A stretch of DNA of 64,000 nucleotides, taken from contig NZ_AP025591.1 in NCBI RefSeq assembly GCF_023169945.1, positions 3,778,481-3,842,480 on the forward strand, given 5' to 3'. Both the position numbers and the translations under genes were made by a program. The stretch's first letter is position 1; each line of letters begins with the position of its first letter. Below, one piece after another: positions 36,856-45,209 of the stretch. Under the pieces are notes generated by a model. It did no database searches. It had not been told where the DNA came from and saw only the letters and a list, made by a program, of their open reading frames with translations. The DNA comes from Anaeromyxobacter oryzae (GTDB taxonomy: Bacteria > Myxococcota > Myxococcia > Myxococcales > Anaeromyxobacteraceae).

Positions 36856-37629
36856 ATGAGACGCCTCGCGCTGCTCCTCGCCGCTTCCGTCCTCGGGACG
36901 GGCTGCATCGTCACGAACGATACGTGCAACTCCCGCACGGTCTCCGTCGGCTGGCCGTCGTTCCTGCTCGCGAACGGGGTGGAGACCACTTCGTGTTCCG
37001 CCGCAGGGGTGCGGTTCGTCGACGTGTTCATGGACGACGCGCCCGTGGGGGAGTTCGATTGCACGCAGGGCGGCGTCAGCGTCCTCGACGTGCCGAGCGG
37101 GTCGCACCGCTTCACCGTCGAGGGGCTCGACCCCGCGAAGACGATCCTGCTCCGCGACGAGCCGACGGTGAGCGGCAGCGGGTGCGGCGAGCAGTTCGTC
37201 AACTCTCGCCCCGCGGAGGGGACCGTGACGCTCGACTACACCTTCACGCCGACGAACGTCTGCACGGCCGGCGGCTCGTACATCTGGTTCTCGATGTTCG
37301 ACCAGATCGCGAACACGGTCGCCGCCGTCGCCGACGAGACGGCGAACACGACGGCCTACGTCTGCGGCACGCCCATCTCCTTCCCGATGCCGGTCGGCCC
37401 GTTCACGCTCCAGCGTGTCGAGGAGGTCGTGCCGTCGGCCGGCGCGTACGTCCCGACGGCGACGAACTGCACCGCGACCTCGTTCTCCGTGAACGCCGCC
37501 ACCGAGTCGGTCCTCGCGGTCGCGCTCGTCGACGGGAACACGTTCTGCCCGGCGGCCGCGGCGCCGGCGGGCACGGGCCGCGCGAAGGCGCTGGCGACGA
37601 CGGCGACGGCGGTGACGGCGAAGCCGTAG
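36856..37629 (+). CDS. Cys-rich putative lipoprotein
   Basis: 257 residues, no family recognised. The signal sequence ends LGTGC (Cys17), a slightly atypical lipobox. Eight further cysteines are spread through the mature protein (DTC, TSC, FDC, GSGC, TNVC, YVC, TNC, TFC), so disulfide bonding is likely. Short beta-rich segments (FTVEGLDPAKTILLRDE) suggest an extracytoplasmic beta-sandwich. The frame is open from 36784, but GGAGGAG at 36842-36848 and the signal peptide fix ATG 36856. A strong hairpin (37653-37682) follows the gene, so it is probably monocistronic. Confidence 0.75.
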   Translation: MRRLALLLAASVLGTGCIVTNDTCNSRTVSVGWPSFLLANGVETTSCSAAGVRFVDVFMDDAPVGEFDCTQGGVSVLDVPSGSHRFTVEGLDPAKTILLRDEPTVSGSGCGEQFVNSRPAEGTVTLDYTFTPTNVCTAGGSYIWFSMFDQIANTVAAVADETANTTAYVCGTPISFPMPVGPFTLQRVEEVVPSAGAYVPTATNCTATSFSVNAATESVLAVALVDGNTFCPAAAAPAGTGRAKALATTATAVTAKP

Positions 37630-37652
37630 GGCAGCGTCGCGTGGTTCCCGGG

Positions 37653-37690
37653 GAGGGCGCGGGCCATCGGGGCCGCGCCCTCTCGCCTTT
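37653..37690 (+). terminator. Hairpin terminator after the lipoprotein gene
   Basis: GAGGGCGCGG (37653-37662) and CCGCGCCCTC (37673-37682) form a perfect 10-bp stem with a 10-nt loop that can extend further. It is followed by TCGCCTTT, a weak T-tract. Lies 24 nt after the stop. Confidence 0.6.
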
Positions 37691-37730
37691 CCTCCGCGCG
37701 GCTCGGCGAGCGCGCGAGCCCCGACGGGAG

Positions 37731-37736
37731 TAGACT
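37731..37736 (+). promoter_or_regulatory. -10-like TAGACT 7 nt before the murI start
   Basis: TAGACT ends exactly 7 nt before GTG 37744, so transcription would begin at or next to the start codon (leaderless). No ribosome site and no good -35 are visible. The same spacing recurs at 38619 and 41949. Confidence 0.45.
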
Positions 37737-37743
37737 CCGCGCC

Positions 37744-38523
37744 GTGTCACGCATCGGCATCTTCGACTCCGGCGTCGGCGGGCTGACGGTCCACCGCGCG
37801 ATCCTCGACGCGCTCCCCTCCGCGGACACCATCTACCTCGGCGACACCGCCCGCGTGCCGTACGGCACGAAGTCCGCGGAGACCGTCACGCAGTACTCGC
37901 TCCGGAACGCGCGCGTCCTCGCGCGCCGCGGGATCGACTTCCTCGTCGTCGCCTGCAACACGGCTTCCGCGGTCGCGCTCCCGGCGCTCCGGGCCGAGCT
38001 TGCGGTGCCGGTGCTCGGGGTCGTCGAGCCGGGCGCGCGGGTCGCCGCCCGGGCGTCGCGCACCGGTCGGATCGGCGTCATCGGCACGCAGGGGACCGTG
38101 TCCTCCGGCGCGTACCAGTCCGCGATCCGGCGCGCGCGAGAGGGGGCCGAGGTGATCGCGCGCGCCTGCCCGCTGTTCGTGCCGCTCGCCGAGGAGGGCT
38201 GGACGGATCCCGGCGACGCGATCGTCCGCGGCGTCGTCGCTCGCTACCTCGCGCCCCTCCGCGGCGCCGGCATCGACACCCTCGTCCTCGGCTGCACGCA
38301 CTACCCCCTGCTCAAGGCGGCGATCGCGCTCGAGGTCCCGGGCGTCGTGCTGGTCGACAGCGCCGAGGCCATCGCGGCCGAGGTGCGCGAGCGGCTCGGC
38401 GACGCGCCGGGGGGCGCCGGACGCCACGACTTCCTCGTCACCGACGTGCCGGAGAAGTTCCTCGCCGTCGCGGGCCGGTTCCTCGGCCGCGCCGTCACGA
38501 GCGCCGAGCACGTGGATGTCTGA
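37744..38523 (+). CDS. murI: Glutamate racemase
   Basis: 259 residues, near the family length. It makes D-glutamate for peptidoglycan. IGIFDSGVGGLTV is the N-terminal signature. The catalytic cysteines are Cys71 in VVACNTAS and Cys184 in LGCTHYPLL, and YGTKSAETV matches the substrate loop. The GTG start has no Shine-Dalgarno but a -10-like box 7 nt upstream. The gene stands alone. Confidence 0.96.
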   Translation: MSRIGIFDSGVGGLTVHRAILDALPSADTIYLGDTARVPYGTKSAETVTQYSLRNARVLARRGIDFLVVACNTASAVALPALRAELAVPVLGVVEPGARVAARASRTGRIGVIGTQGTVSSGAYQSAIRRAREGAEVIARACPLFVPLAEEGWTDPGDAIVRGVVARYLAPLRGAGIDTLVLGCTHYPLLKAAIALEVPGVVLVDSAEAIAAEVRERLGDAPGGAGRHDFLVTDVPEKFLAVAGRFLGRAVTSAEHVDV

Positions 38524-38595
38524 GCGGGGCGTCCCGCGCTCCAGCCAGCCGAGCTAGCTGGGCGGACGGAGAGGGGATTTCGACGGCCCGTGCGC

Positions 38596-38624
38596 TTGCT
38601 GGGGGACGGTCGCGGCGGTACAGT
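38596..38624 (+). promoter_or_regulatory. Promoter candidate for a leaderless mRNA (38632 gene)
   Basis: TTGCTG (38596-38601), a 17-nt spacer and TACAGT (38619-38624), with 7 nt to ATG 38632. The arrangement argues for the ATG over the GTG at 38590, which would lie inside the promoter. Confidence 0.55.
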
Positions 38625-38631
38625 CGGCCGG

Positions 38632-39177
38632 ATGGCGGGCGATCCCAAGAAGATGGTTGTGGGGTTCAACCACAACATCAAGCACAAGGGGAAGATGTAC
38701 CACATCCAGACCGAGGACTCGGGCCTGGAGAACCCCCACATCATCACGCACCTCTTCGTCGGGGGGAACATCCTCGCGTCGAAGAAGACGTCGTACGCCG
38801 ACATCGTCGGCGCGGAGAACCTCGCCCAGGTCGTGCGCGAGCTGATGGAGGAGCAGCACAAGGAGATGCTGCGCAACCTCATCAACGGCGTCTACGACGA
38901 CATCGACGCGATGAACGCGCAGCAGGCGCAGTCGTTCCAGCCCGGCCAGATCCACGCCGACGGCCGCGCCGTCCAGCTCCAGCAGGGGGTGCACCTGCCC
39001 GCGAAGCGCGAGGCGCCGGCCCTGCCGCCAGAGGTCCTCGCGGCGCGCCAGCAGCCCGCGCCGGTCCTTCGCAACGACGGCGCGGAGACGCTCTTCGGCG
39101 AGGACCTCATCAGCGAGAAGAGCCTCGACGAGGTGATCCTGTCGTACCTCGCCGAGGACCTCGGCGAGCGGAAGTAG
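38632..39177 (+). CDS. Conserved-looking protein of unknown function upstream of ftsEX
   Basis: 181 residues, cytoplasmic, not assigned to a named family. The N-terminal half (VVGFNHNIKHKGKMYHIQTEDSG and the following HIITHLFVGGNILASKKTSY) is a compact beta-rich, His-containing domain. Next comes a helix LAQVVRELMEEQHKEMLRNL, then a Gln/Pro-rich linker, and a C-terminal acidic tail with SEKSLDEVILSYLAEDL. The frame opens at 38590, but the promoter at 38596-38624 sits there. It ends 35 nt before ftsE. I recall similar proteins in other myxobacteria but no function. Confidence 0.75.
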   Translation: MAGDPKKMVVGFNHNIKHKGKMYHIQTEDSGLENPHIITHLFVGGNILASKKTSYADIVGAENLAQVVRELMEEQHKEMLRNLINGVYDDIDAMNAQQAQSFQPGQIHADGRAVQLQQGVHLPAKREAPALPPEVLAARQQPAPVLRNDGAETLFGEDLISEKSLDEVILSYLAEDLGERK

Positions 39178-39212
39178 GTCGGCGGAGCCGCGGACGCGAG
39201 CGCGCACCCTCC

Positions 39213-39899
39213 GTGATCCAGCTCTTCCACGTCACCAAGGAGTATCCGGGGGACGGCCCGGCGCTCCAGGACGTGTCGCTCGAGATCGACAAGGGCGAGT
39301 TCGTCTTCCTCACCGGCGCGTCCGGCGCCGGGAAGTCCACGCTGCTCAAGCTCGTCTTCTGCGACGAGCCCGCGACCAGCGGCCAGCTCCTGCTCTTCGG
39401 CAAGAACGTGGCGAAGATCCGCGCGGGCGCCGTCCCGTACCTGCGCCGCAACATCGGCGTCGTCTTCCAGGACTTCAAGCTCCTGCCCCAGCGCACCGTG
39501 GCGGAGAACGTCGCGCTGCCCCTCGAGGTGCAAGCGCTCGCGGCGAAGGAGATCCGGCGCCGGGTGAAGGCGCTGCTCCGCTCGGTCGGGCTCGAGCACC
39601 GCGCCGACAAGTTCCCGCCCTCGCTCTCGGGCGGCGAGCAGCAGCGCGTCGCCGTCGCGCGCGCGCTCGCCCCCGACCCGGCGCTCCTCCTCGCGGACGA
39701 GCCGACCGGCAACCTCGACGCCGAGCGGACGCTCGAGGTGATGGAGCTGCTCAACTCCGCGAACGCCCGCGGGACGACCGTGGTGGTCGCGACCCACGAC
39801 CGGTCGCTCCTCGAGCGCTACAAGCGACGCGTCGTCGTGCTCGACCGCGGGCGGCTCCTCTCCGACGGCGACTCGGTCCGGCGGGCGGCGGGGGCGTAG
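39213..39899 (+). CDS. ftsE: Cell-division ABC ATPase FtsE
   Basis: 228 residues. MIQLFHVTKEYPG is the FtsE start, with Walker A GASGAGKST near 37, signature LSGGEQQRVAVARAL and Walker B LLLADEPTGNLD. Together with FtsX it controls peptidoglycan hydrolases at the septum. GTG 39213 is the start. ftsX follows after 2 nt. Confidence 0.95.
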   Translation: MIQLFHVTKEYPGDGPALQDVSLEIDKGEFVFLTGASGAGKSTLLKLVFCDEPATSGQLLLFGKNVAKIRAGAVPYLRRNIGVVFQDFKLLPQRTVAENVALPLEVQALAAKEIRRRVKALLRSVGLEHRADKFPPSLSGGEQQRVAVARALAPDPALLLADEPTGNLDAERTLEVMELLNSANARGTTVVVATHDRSLLERYKRRVVVLDRGRLLSDGDSVRRAAGA

Positions 39900-39901
39900 C
39901 G

Positions 39902-40792
39902 ATGGCGCTCCGCCCGATCTACTTCACCCGCCGCGCCCTGCAGGCGATGGCGCGCGGCCCGTACGTCGCCCTGGTGGGCACCGCGACCATCTTCGTCGCG
40001 GTCTTCGCGACGGGGCTGTTCGCGGCGGCGCTCGGCGGCGCGGAGCGGCTCCTCGCGTCCTGGGCCGGCGAGGTCCAGATCTCGGTGTACCTCGCCCCCG
40101 GCACCGACCTCGGGGCGCTCCGGGCGGCGGCGGCCGCCGCGGCGCCGGGGCGACGGGTGCGGGCGGTGCCCGCCGCCGAGGCGCTCCGGACGCTCGCGGC
40201 GGATCTCGGGGACGAGGCGAAGGTGCTCGAGGGCGTCGGGCCCGGGGCGCTGCCGGACGCGGTGGAGGTCGCGGCGCCCGGCATCTCGCTCGCCGAGGCG
40301 CGGGCGCTCGCGGCCCGGCTCCGCGCGCTGCCCGGAGCGGCGGACGTGGACTACGGGAACACCTGGCTCGAGTCGCTGGAGCGGTTCGTGGCGCGGGCGA
40401 AGACGGCCTCGGTCGTGCTGTTCTCGGCGCTCGCCCTGGCCACCGCCGTGCTCGTCTCGAACACGCTCCGGCTCGCGGTGTTCGCGCGCCGTGACGAGAT
40501 CGAGATCATGAAGCTCGTGGGTGCGACGGACGGCTTCGTCTCCGCGCCGTTCCTCATCGAGGGGCTCGTCCAGGGGCTGCTCGGGGCGGGGCTCGCCATC
40601 GGCGCGCTCCTGGCCGTGCACGCGACGGTCGTCCCGCGGCTCCGGGCGGCGGTGCGGGTCGCGGACGCGCTCACGCTCCGGGACACCCTCCCACCCGCGC
40701 TCCTCGCGACGCTGCTCGCGGGTGGCGCGCTCGTCGGCCTCGTCGGGAGCGCGCTCTCCGTCGCGCGCACGCTCCGAAGAATCTCGGCCTGA
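39902..40792 (+). CDS. ftsX: Cell-division permease-like protein FtsX
   Basis: 296 residues with the FtsX topology: one helix near 20-42, a periplasmic domain (about 45-160) that binds EnvC-type activators, and three helices near 162-185, 213-236 and 262-284. RRDEIEIMKLVGATDGFV is the conserved cytoplasmic motif. Directly followed by an EnvC-like gene (gap 9 nt), which supports the division role. Confidence 0.95.
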   Translation: MALRPIYFTRRALQAMARGPYVALVGTATIFVAVFATGLFAAALGGAERLLASWAGEVQISVYLAPGTDLGALRAAAAAAAPGRRVRAVPAAEALRTLAADLGDEAKVLEGVGPGALPDAVEVAAPGISLAEARALAARLRALPGAADVDYGNTWLESLERFVARAKTASVVLFSALALATAVLVSNTLRLAVFARRDEIEIMKLVGATDGFVSAPFLIEGLVQGLLGAGLAIGALLAVHATVVPRLRAAVRVADALTLRDTLPPALLATLLAGGALVGLVGSALSVARTLRRISA

Positions 40793-40801
40793 GGCGCCCC
40801 G

Positions 40802-41911
40802 ATGCTCGCTCCGGCCGTCCTCGCGCTCGCCCTCGCCGCGCCCGGCGCGCGGGCGCAGCTCGACGCGCTCGAGGCGCGCCGCAGGGCCGAGGAGACCGCG
40901 GTCCGGATGCTCGCGCAGCAGGAGCGCTCGGTGCTGGACACCCTCGCGGAGTCCGAGACCGCCCTCGCGGAGGCCGTCGCCGGGTGGCGCCAGGCCGAGG
41001 CCGCCCGGGCCGCGGCCGCGGCGAGCCTGGAGCGGGCGCGGCAGGACGAGGCGGCGGCGCAGGCGCGGATGCAGGCCCGGCTCGCGGCGCTCCGGCCGCG
41101 GCTCGAGGCGCGCGCCCGGCTCGGGCGGACCGGCGAGCTGCAGATCCTCCTCGCGAGCCGCTCGCTCGCCGACCTCGTGAAGCGGCGGTACCTCATGGAC
41201 CGGATCCTCTCGCGCGATCTCGCGCTCCTCGGCGAGGCGCAGGCCGCGAAGCAGGACCGCGAGCGCGCCCGCGCGGCGCGCCAGCACGAGGCGGTGCGGC
41301 TCGCGACGCTCGCGGAGGAGGCCACGGAGCGGCGCGAGCAGGCCGCGGCGCGGCGCGAGGAGCGGGAGACCCTGCTCGCGGCGCTGCGGAGCGCGCGCGG
41401 CTTCCACGAGCGCGCCGCCGCGGAGGCGTCGCAGCAGTCCAGGAAGCTCGCGGAGTTCGTCGCGACGCTCCCCCCGGCGCGGGCCGGCGCCGCCCCCAGC
41501 GGGTTCGCCACTCACCGGGGGAGGCTCCCGCTCCCGGCCGCGGGCACGATCTCGGTCGGGTTCGGCAAGGTGGTGAATCCGAAGTTCAACACCATCACGG
41601 TGCAGAACGGCGTCGACATCGCCGCGCCCGCCGGGGCGCCCGTCCGCGCCATCGCCCCGGGAAGGGTGGTCCACGCGGGGTGGTTCAAGGGCTACGGGAA
41701 CATCGTGATCGTGGATCACGGCGACGGTTACCACACGCTGGTCGCGCACCTCGCGAGCATGCAGACCGCGATGGGGGAGGACGTCGAGGCCGGCGCGGTA
41801 CTCGGGACCGTCGGCGACTCGGGGTCGCTCAAGGGGCCCTACCTCTACTTCGAGATCCGGGAGCGCGGGAGGCCCGTCGATCCCGCGCAGTGGCTCTCCG
41901 CGGCGCGGTGA
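40802..41911 (+). CDS. envC: EnvC-like LytM (M23) protein, probably an amidase activator
   Basis: 369 residues. A signal peptide (1-18, ending GARAQ) is followed by a long coiled coil (20-220) and a LytM domain (about 235-365). Where active M23 enzymes have HxGxD this protein has QNGVD, and the final HxH region reads YLYFEIRERG, as in EnvC. The zinc ligands therefore appear lost. EnvC-type proteins use such inactive domains to switch on cell-wall amidases, and FtsEX encoded just upstream would control it. The coiled coil is the expected FtsX contact region. Gene name by analogy. Confidence 0.85.
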   Translation: MLAPAVLALALAAPGARAQLDALEARRRAEETAVRMLAQQERSVLDTLAESETALAEAVAGWRQAEAARAAAAASLERARQDEAAAQARMQARLAALRPRLEARARLGRTGELQILLASRSLADLVKRRYLMDRILSRDLALLGEAQAAKQDRERARAARQHEAVRLATLAEEATERREQAAARREERETLLAALRSARGFHERAAAEASQQSRKLAEFVATLPPARAGAAPSGFATHRGRLPLPAAGTISVGFGKVVNPKFNTITVQNGVDIAAPAGAPVRAIAPGRVVHAGWFKGYGNIVIVDHGDGYHTLVAHLASMQTAMGEDVEAGAVLGTVGDSGSLKGPYLYFEIRERGRPVDPAQWLSAAR

Positions 41912-41948
41912 CCCGGGCACGCCCGGCGGGGCCTGAAGGTGGATCGGC

Positions 41949-41954
41949 TACAAT
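41949..41954 (+). promoter_or_regulatory. -10-like TACAAT 7 nt before the ctpA start
   Basis: TACAAT ends exactly 7 nt before ATG 41962, giving a leaderless mRNA if used. No ribosome site is visible and no clear -35 is found upstream. Confidence 0.5.
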
Positions 41955-41961
41955 CCCCTCC

Positions 41962-43269
41962 ATGAAGCGGATCGCCGTCGCAGCCGCCATCGGGCTCGCC
42001 TTCTTCGCCGGGCTCGTCACGGATCACGTCGCCGCCGCCGCGCGGAAGCCCGACGCCTCGGCGTACCGGCCGCTCGACGTCTTCGCGGACGTCCTCTCGC
42101 ACATCGAGAACTCGTACGTGGAGGACGTGGCCGAGAAGGATCTCGTCTACGGCGCCATCGACGGCATGATGGCGCAGCTCGATCCGCACTCCCAGTTCAT
42201 GCGCCCGGACGTGTACGCGCAGCTCCGCGACGAGACGACGGGCGAGTTCGACGGCCTCGGCATCGAGGTGACGCGCGCGAGCGGCGAGGTGACGGTGGTG
42301 TCGCCCGTCGCGGATTCCCCGGGCGAGCGCGCCGGCATCAGGCCGGGCGATCGCATCGTGACCGTCGACGGCGCGCCGACGAAGGACCTCGGCGTCGACG
42401 AGGTGACCCGCCGGATGAAGGGGCCCGCCGGGACCCGCTGCGTCCTCGAGATCATGCGCGACGGCTTCGCGTCGCCGCAGAAGCTCACGCTGGTGCGGGA
42501 TCGCGTCCGGACGCAGAGCGTCGACTCGCGGGTGCTCGACGCCGATCGCCGGTACCTCTACGTTCGGCTCAAGTCCTTCCAGGAGCGGACCGGGCGCGGC
42601 CTCGAGAAGGCCCTCGCGGACGGCCGCGCGGCGCTTCGCGGCGAGATCCGCGGCCTCGTGCTCGATCTCCGCAACAACCCCGGCGGCCTGGTCGACGAGG
42701 CGGTGTCGGTCTCCGACGTGTTCCTCGCCGGCGGCACCGTCGTCTCCACCGAGGGCCGGGGCAAGCGCAACGTCGAGGTCTGGCGCGCGCACGAGAAGGG
42801 GACCGAGCCTCCGTACCCGATCATCGTCCTCGTGAACCGGGGGACCGCGAGCGCGAGCGAGATCGTCGCGGGTGCGCTCCAGGACAACGGCCGGGCGGTG
42901 ATCATGGGGACGCAGACGTTCGGGAAGGGATCCGTCCAGACCATCGTCGAGCTCGGCGATGGCTCGGGGCTGAAGCTCACCGTGGCGCGCTACTACACGC
43001 CGCGGAAGCGGTCGATCCAGGAGCTCGGGATCACGCCGGACGTCGTCGTGGCCGACGTCGCGCTGCCGGCCCGGCCCGAGGACGTCCTCGTGGCCGAGCG
43101 CGATCTCAAGGGACACCTCAAGAACGACGTGGTCCCGGCGTCCACGGCCGCGGCCGCACCGACCGCCGACTTCCAGCTCAAGACCGCCCTGGACTACCTG
43201 CGCGCGGCGGACATCATCCGGGCGTCGTCCGAGCCGAAGCCGCGCGGCGTGACCGCGAAGGGCGAGTGA
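41962..43269 (+). CDS. ctpA: C-terminal processing protease (S41)
   Basis: 435 residues: a signal anchor (1-27), a dimerisation helix region, a PDZ domain (about 95-175, with VSPVADSPGERAGIRPGDRI) and the S41 core. The catalytic dyad is Ser297 in GTASASEIVAGALQD and Lys322 in TQTFGKGSVQ, 25 residues apart as in Prc/CtpA. It cleaves periplasmic proteins from the C-terminus, often cell-wall hydrolases. It lies after ftsEX-envC, which suits that role, but has its own -10-like element. Several hairpins follow the stop. Confidence 0.95.
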   Translation: MKRIAVAAAIGLAFFAGLVTDHVAAAARKPDASAYRPLDVFADVLSHIENSYVEDVAEKDLVYGAIDGMMAQLDPHSQFMRPDVYAQLRDETTGEFDGLGIEVTRASGEVTVVSPVADSPGERAGIRPGDRIVTVDGAPTKDLGVDEVTRRMKGPAGTRCVLEIMRDGFASPQKLTLVRDRVRTQSVDSRVLDADRRYLYVRLKSFQERTGRGLEKALADGRAALRGEIRGLVLDLRNNPGGLVDEAVSVSDVFLAGGTVVSTEGRGKRNVEVWRAHEKGTEPPYPIIVLVNRGTASASEIVAGALQDNGRAVIMGTQTFGKGSVQTIVELGDGSGLKLTVARYYTPRKRSIQELGITPDVVVADVALPARPEDVLVAERDLKGHLKNDVVPASTAAAAPTADFQLKTALDYLRAADIIRASSEPKPRGVTAKGE

Positions 43270-43280
43270 CCCGCCCTCCC

Positions 43281-43391
43281 GGGCGATCCTCGCCCCTCCG
43301 AGCGGACCCTGGCAGGCGTGTCGCGGTTCCCGAGCAGGGGTGCTCGCCTCGCGTGCAAGGCGTGCGCGTCACGGACCTTCTCCGTCCGTGA
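43281..43391 (+). terminator. Three short hairpins in the ctpA 3' region
   Basis: Perfect stems GGGCGA/TCGCCC (43281-43295, 3-nt loop), CGAGCA/TGCTCG (43331-43346, 4-nt loop) and TCACGGAC/GTCCGTGA (43369-43391, 7-nt loop). None has a T-tract, so termination may need Rho. They occupy the first part of the 308-nt gap before the glycosyltransferase; the rest holds its promoter and leader. Confidence 0.5.
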
Positions 43392-43446
43392 TGCCTCGGT
43401 CGCGCCAGCGCGCACTTTTGCCAGCGGGTCCGCAGGTTTTGGCCAA

Positions 43447-43474
43447 TTGACTTCGCGGACCGGGCTGCTACAGT
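43447..43474 (+). promoter_or_regulatory. Sigma-70-type promoter for the glycosyltransferase
   Basis: TTGACT (43447-43452), a 16-nt spacer and TACAGT (43469-43474). Start of transcription near 43481, about 97 nt before ATG 43578. One of the best promoter matches in the window. Confidence 0.6.
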
Positions 43475-43577
43475 CCGCGCGATTTCGACCGGCCTCGGAC
43501 GGGTGGGGCCGTGGCCCATGGATTGCGATGCCGGGCCCTCTCCGGAGGCGCCCGCCAAGGCGCACATACACACAAAG

Positions 43578-45086
43578 ATGAGCCCTCTCGAGCTTTCGGT
43601 CGTCGTCGGGTACGCCCTGCTGCTCGCGGTCCTGTCGGTCTTCGGCGCGCATCGCTACGCGATGGCGTACCTGTACTACCGGCACAAGTTCCGGCTGCCG
43701 ACGCCGAAGAGCCGGTTCGACACGCTCCCGCGCGTCACGATCCAGCTCCCCATCTTCAACGAGCTCTACGTCACCGAGCGGCTCATCGACGCCGTGGCGC
43801 GGATCGAGTACCCGCGCGACCTCCTCGAGGTGCAGGTCCTCGACGACTCGACCGACGAGACCCAGGGCATCGCCCGCGCCTGCGTCGAGCGGCACCGCGC
43901 GCTGGGCCTCGACATCGTCTACGTCCACCGGACCGACCGGAAGGGCTTCAAGGCCGGCGCGCTGGAGAACGGCCTCAAGATCGCGAAGGGCGAGTTCGTC
44001 GCCGTGTTCGACGCGGACTTCATCCCGGAGCCGGACTACCTCCACCGCACCGTGCACTTCTTCACCGACCCGGGCGTCGGGATGGTGCAGGCGCGCTGGG
44101 GCCACCTGAACCGCGCGTACTCCATCCTCACCCAGGCGCAGGCGATCCTCCTCGATGGCCACTTCGTCATCGAGCACACCGCCCGCAACCGCTCCGGCCG
44201 CTTCTTCAACTTCAACGGCACCGCCGGCATCTGGCGGCGGGCGGCGATCGAGGCCGGCGGCGGCTGGCAGCACGACACGCTGACCGAGGACCTCGATCTC
44301 TCGTACCGCGCGCAGCTCGCCGGCTGGCGCTTCGTCTACCTCCCGAACATCGTCACGCCGGCGGAGGTGCCGGTGGAGATGAACGCGTTCAAGAGCCAGC
44401 AGCACCGCTGGGCGAAGGGCTCGATCCAGACCGCGCTCAAGCTGCTGCCGCGGCTGCTCAAGTCGGACCTCCCGCGCGAGGTGAAGCACGAGGCGGTGAT
44501 GCACCTCACCGCGAACCTCGCCTACCTGCTCATGATCCCGCTCGCGATCCTGCTGCCGATCACGGTGGTCGTGCGAGTCTCGCACGGCTGGTACGAGGTG
44601 CTCTTCCTCGACATCCCGTTCTTCGCGGCGGCGACCTTCAGCGTCGTCGCGTTCTACGCCGCGAGCCAGCGCGAGCAGGGCCGGACCACCTGGGAGCAGA
44701 TCAAGTACCTGCCCCTCGTCATGGCGCTCGGGATCGGCCTCTCGGTCAACCAGGCACGCGCCGTCGTCGAGGCGCTCATGGGCTACGAGACCGCGTTCAC
44801 GCGCACGCCGAAGCACGGCGTGAAGGGCGCGGGCGAGTCCGTGGCGAAGAAGCGCTACAAGGCGGCCGTCACCTTCCAGCCGATCGTCGAGCTCGGGCTC
44901 GCCGCCTACATGACGTATGGCGTGCTGTACCTCATCGAGCGCGAGGTCTACTACTCGCTGCCGTTCCTCGTGCTCTTCCAGGTCGGCTTCGGCTACGTCG
45001 GCCTCGCGAGCCTCTACGAGGGCCTCCGCGGTCGCGTCATCCGGTGGGTCCGGGTGCTCGCCCCGGCGCCGACCCCGACCGAGTAG
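43578..45086 (+). CDS. Processive family 2 glycosyltransferase, membrane-bound
   Basis: 502 residues. An N-terminal helix (about 5-25) precedes the GT-A domain: VTIQLPIFNE, LDDSTDET near 89, DAD in VFDADF near 144, TEDLDLSYR near 235 and the processivity motif QQHRW near 274. Three or four membrane helices follow. This matches cellulose-synthase-like or glucomannan-synthase-like enzymes that extrude beta-linked polysaccharide. The frame is open from 43503, but the residues before ATG 43578 are not domain-like. No c-di-GMP PilZ domain or partner subunit is nearby. It ends before a strong terminator. Confidence 0.88.
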   Translation: MSPLELSVVVGYALLLAVLSVFGAHRYAMAYLYYRHKFRLPTPKSRFDTLPRVTIQLPIFNELYVTERLIDAVARIEYPRDLLEVQVLDDSTDETQGIARACVERHRALGLDIVYVHRTDRKGFKAGALENGLKIAKGEFVAVFDADFIPEPDYLHRTVHFFTDPGVGMVQARWGHLNRAYSILTQAQAILLDGHFVIEHTARNRSGRFFNFNGTAGIWRRAAIEAGGGWQHDTLTEDLDLSYRAQLAGWRFVYLPNIVTPAEVPVEMNAFKSQQHRWAKGSIQTALKLLPRLLKSDLPREVKHEAVMHLTANLAYLLMIPLAILLPITVVVRVSHGWYEVLFLDIPFFAAATFSVVAFYAASQREQGRTTWEQIKYLPLVMALGIGLSVNQARAVVEALMGYETAFTRTPKHGVKGAGESVAKKRYKAAVTFQPIVELGLAAYMTYGVLYLIEREVYYSLPFLVLFQVGFGYVGLASLYEGLRGRVIRWVRVLAPAPTPTE

Positions 45087-45122
45087 TCGGGCCCCCGGCC
45101 CCCGGCGTCACCGACTCGACTG

Positions 45123-45161
45123 CCGCCGCGTCCGGAGCTCCGGGCGCGGCGGTCCTCTTTT
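45123..45161 (+). terminator. Intrinsic terminator after the glycosyltransferase
   Basis: Outer stem CCGCCGCG (45123-45130) with CGCGGCGG (45145-45152). The perfect palindrome CCGGAGCTCCGG lies inside, and the hairpin is followed by TCCTCTTTT. It lies between convergent genes; the reverse side has no T-tract. Confidence 0.75.
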
Positions 45162-45209
45162 CCGGCTTCGAAGGGGTCGCCTCGAGACGCGCGAGCGCTC
45201 GCGACCCTC

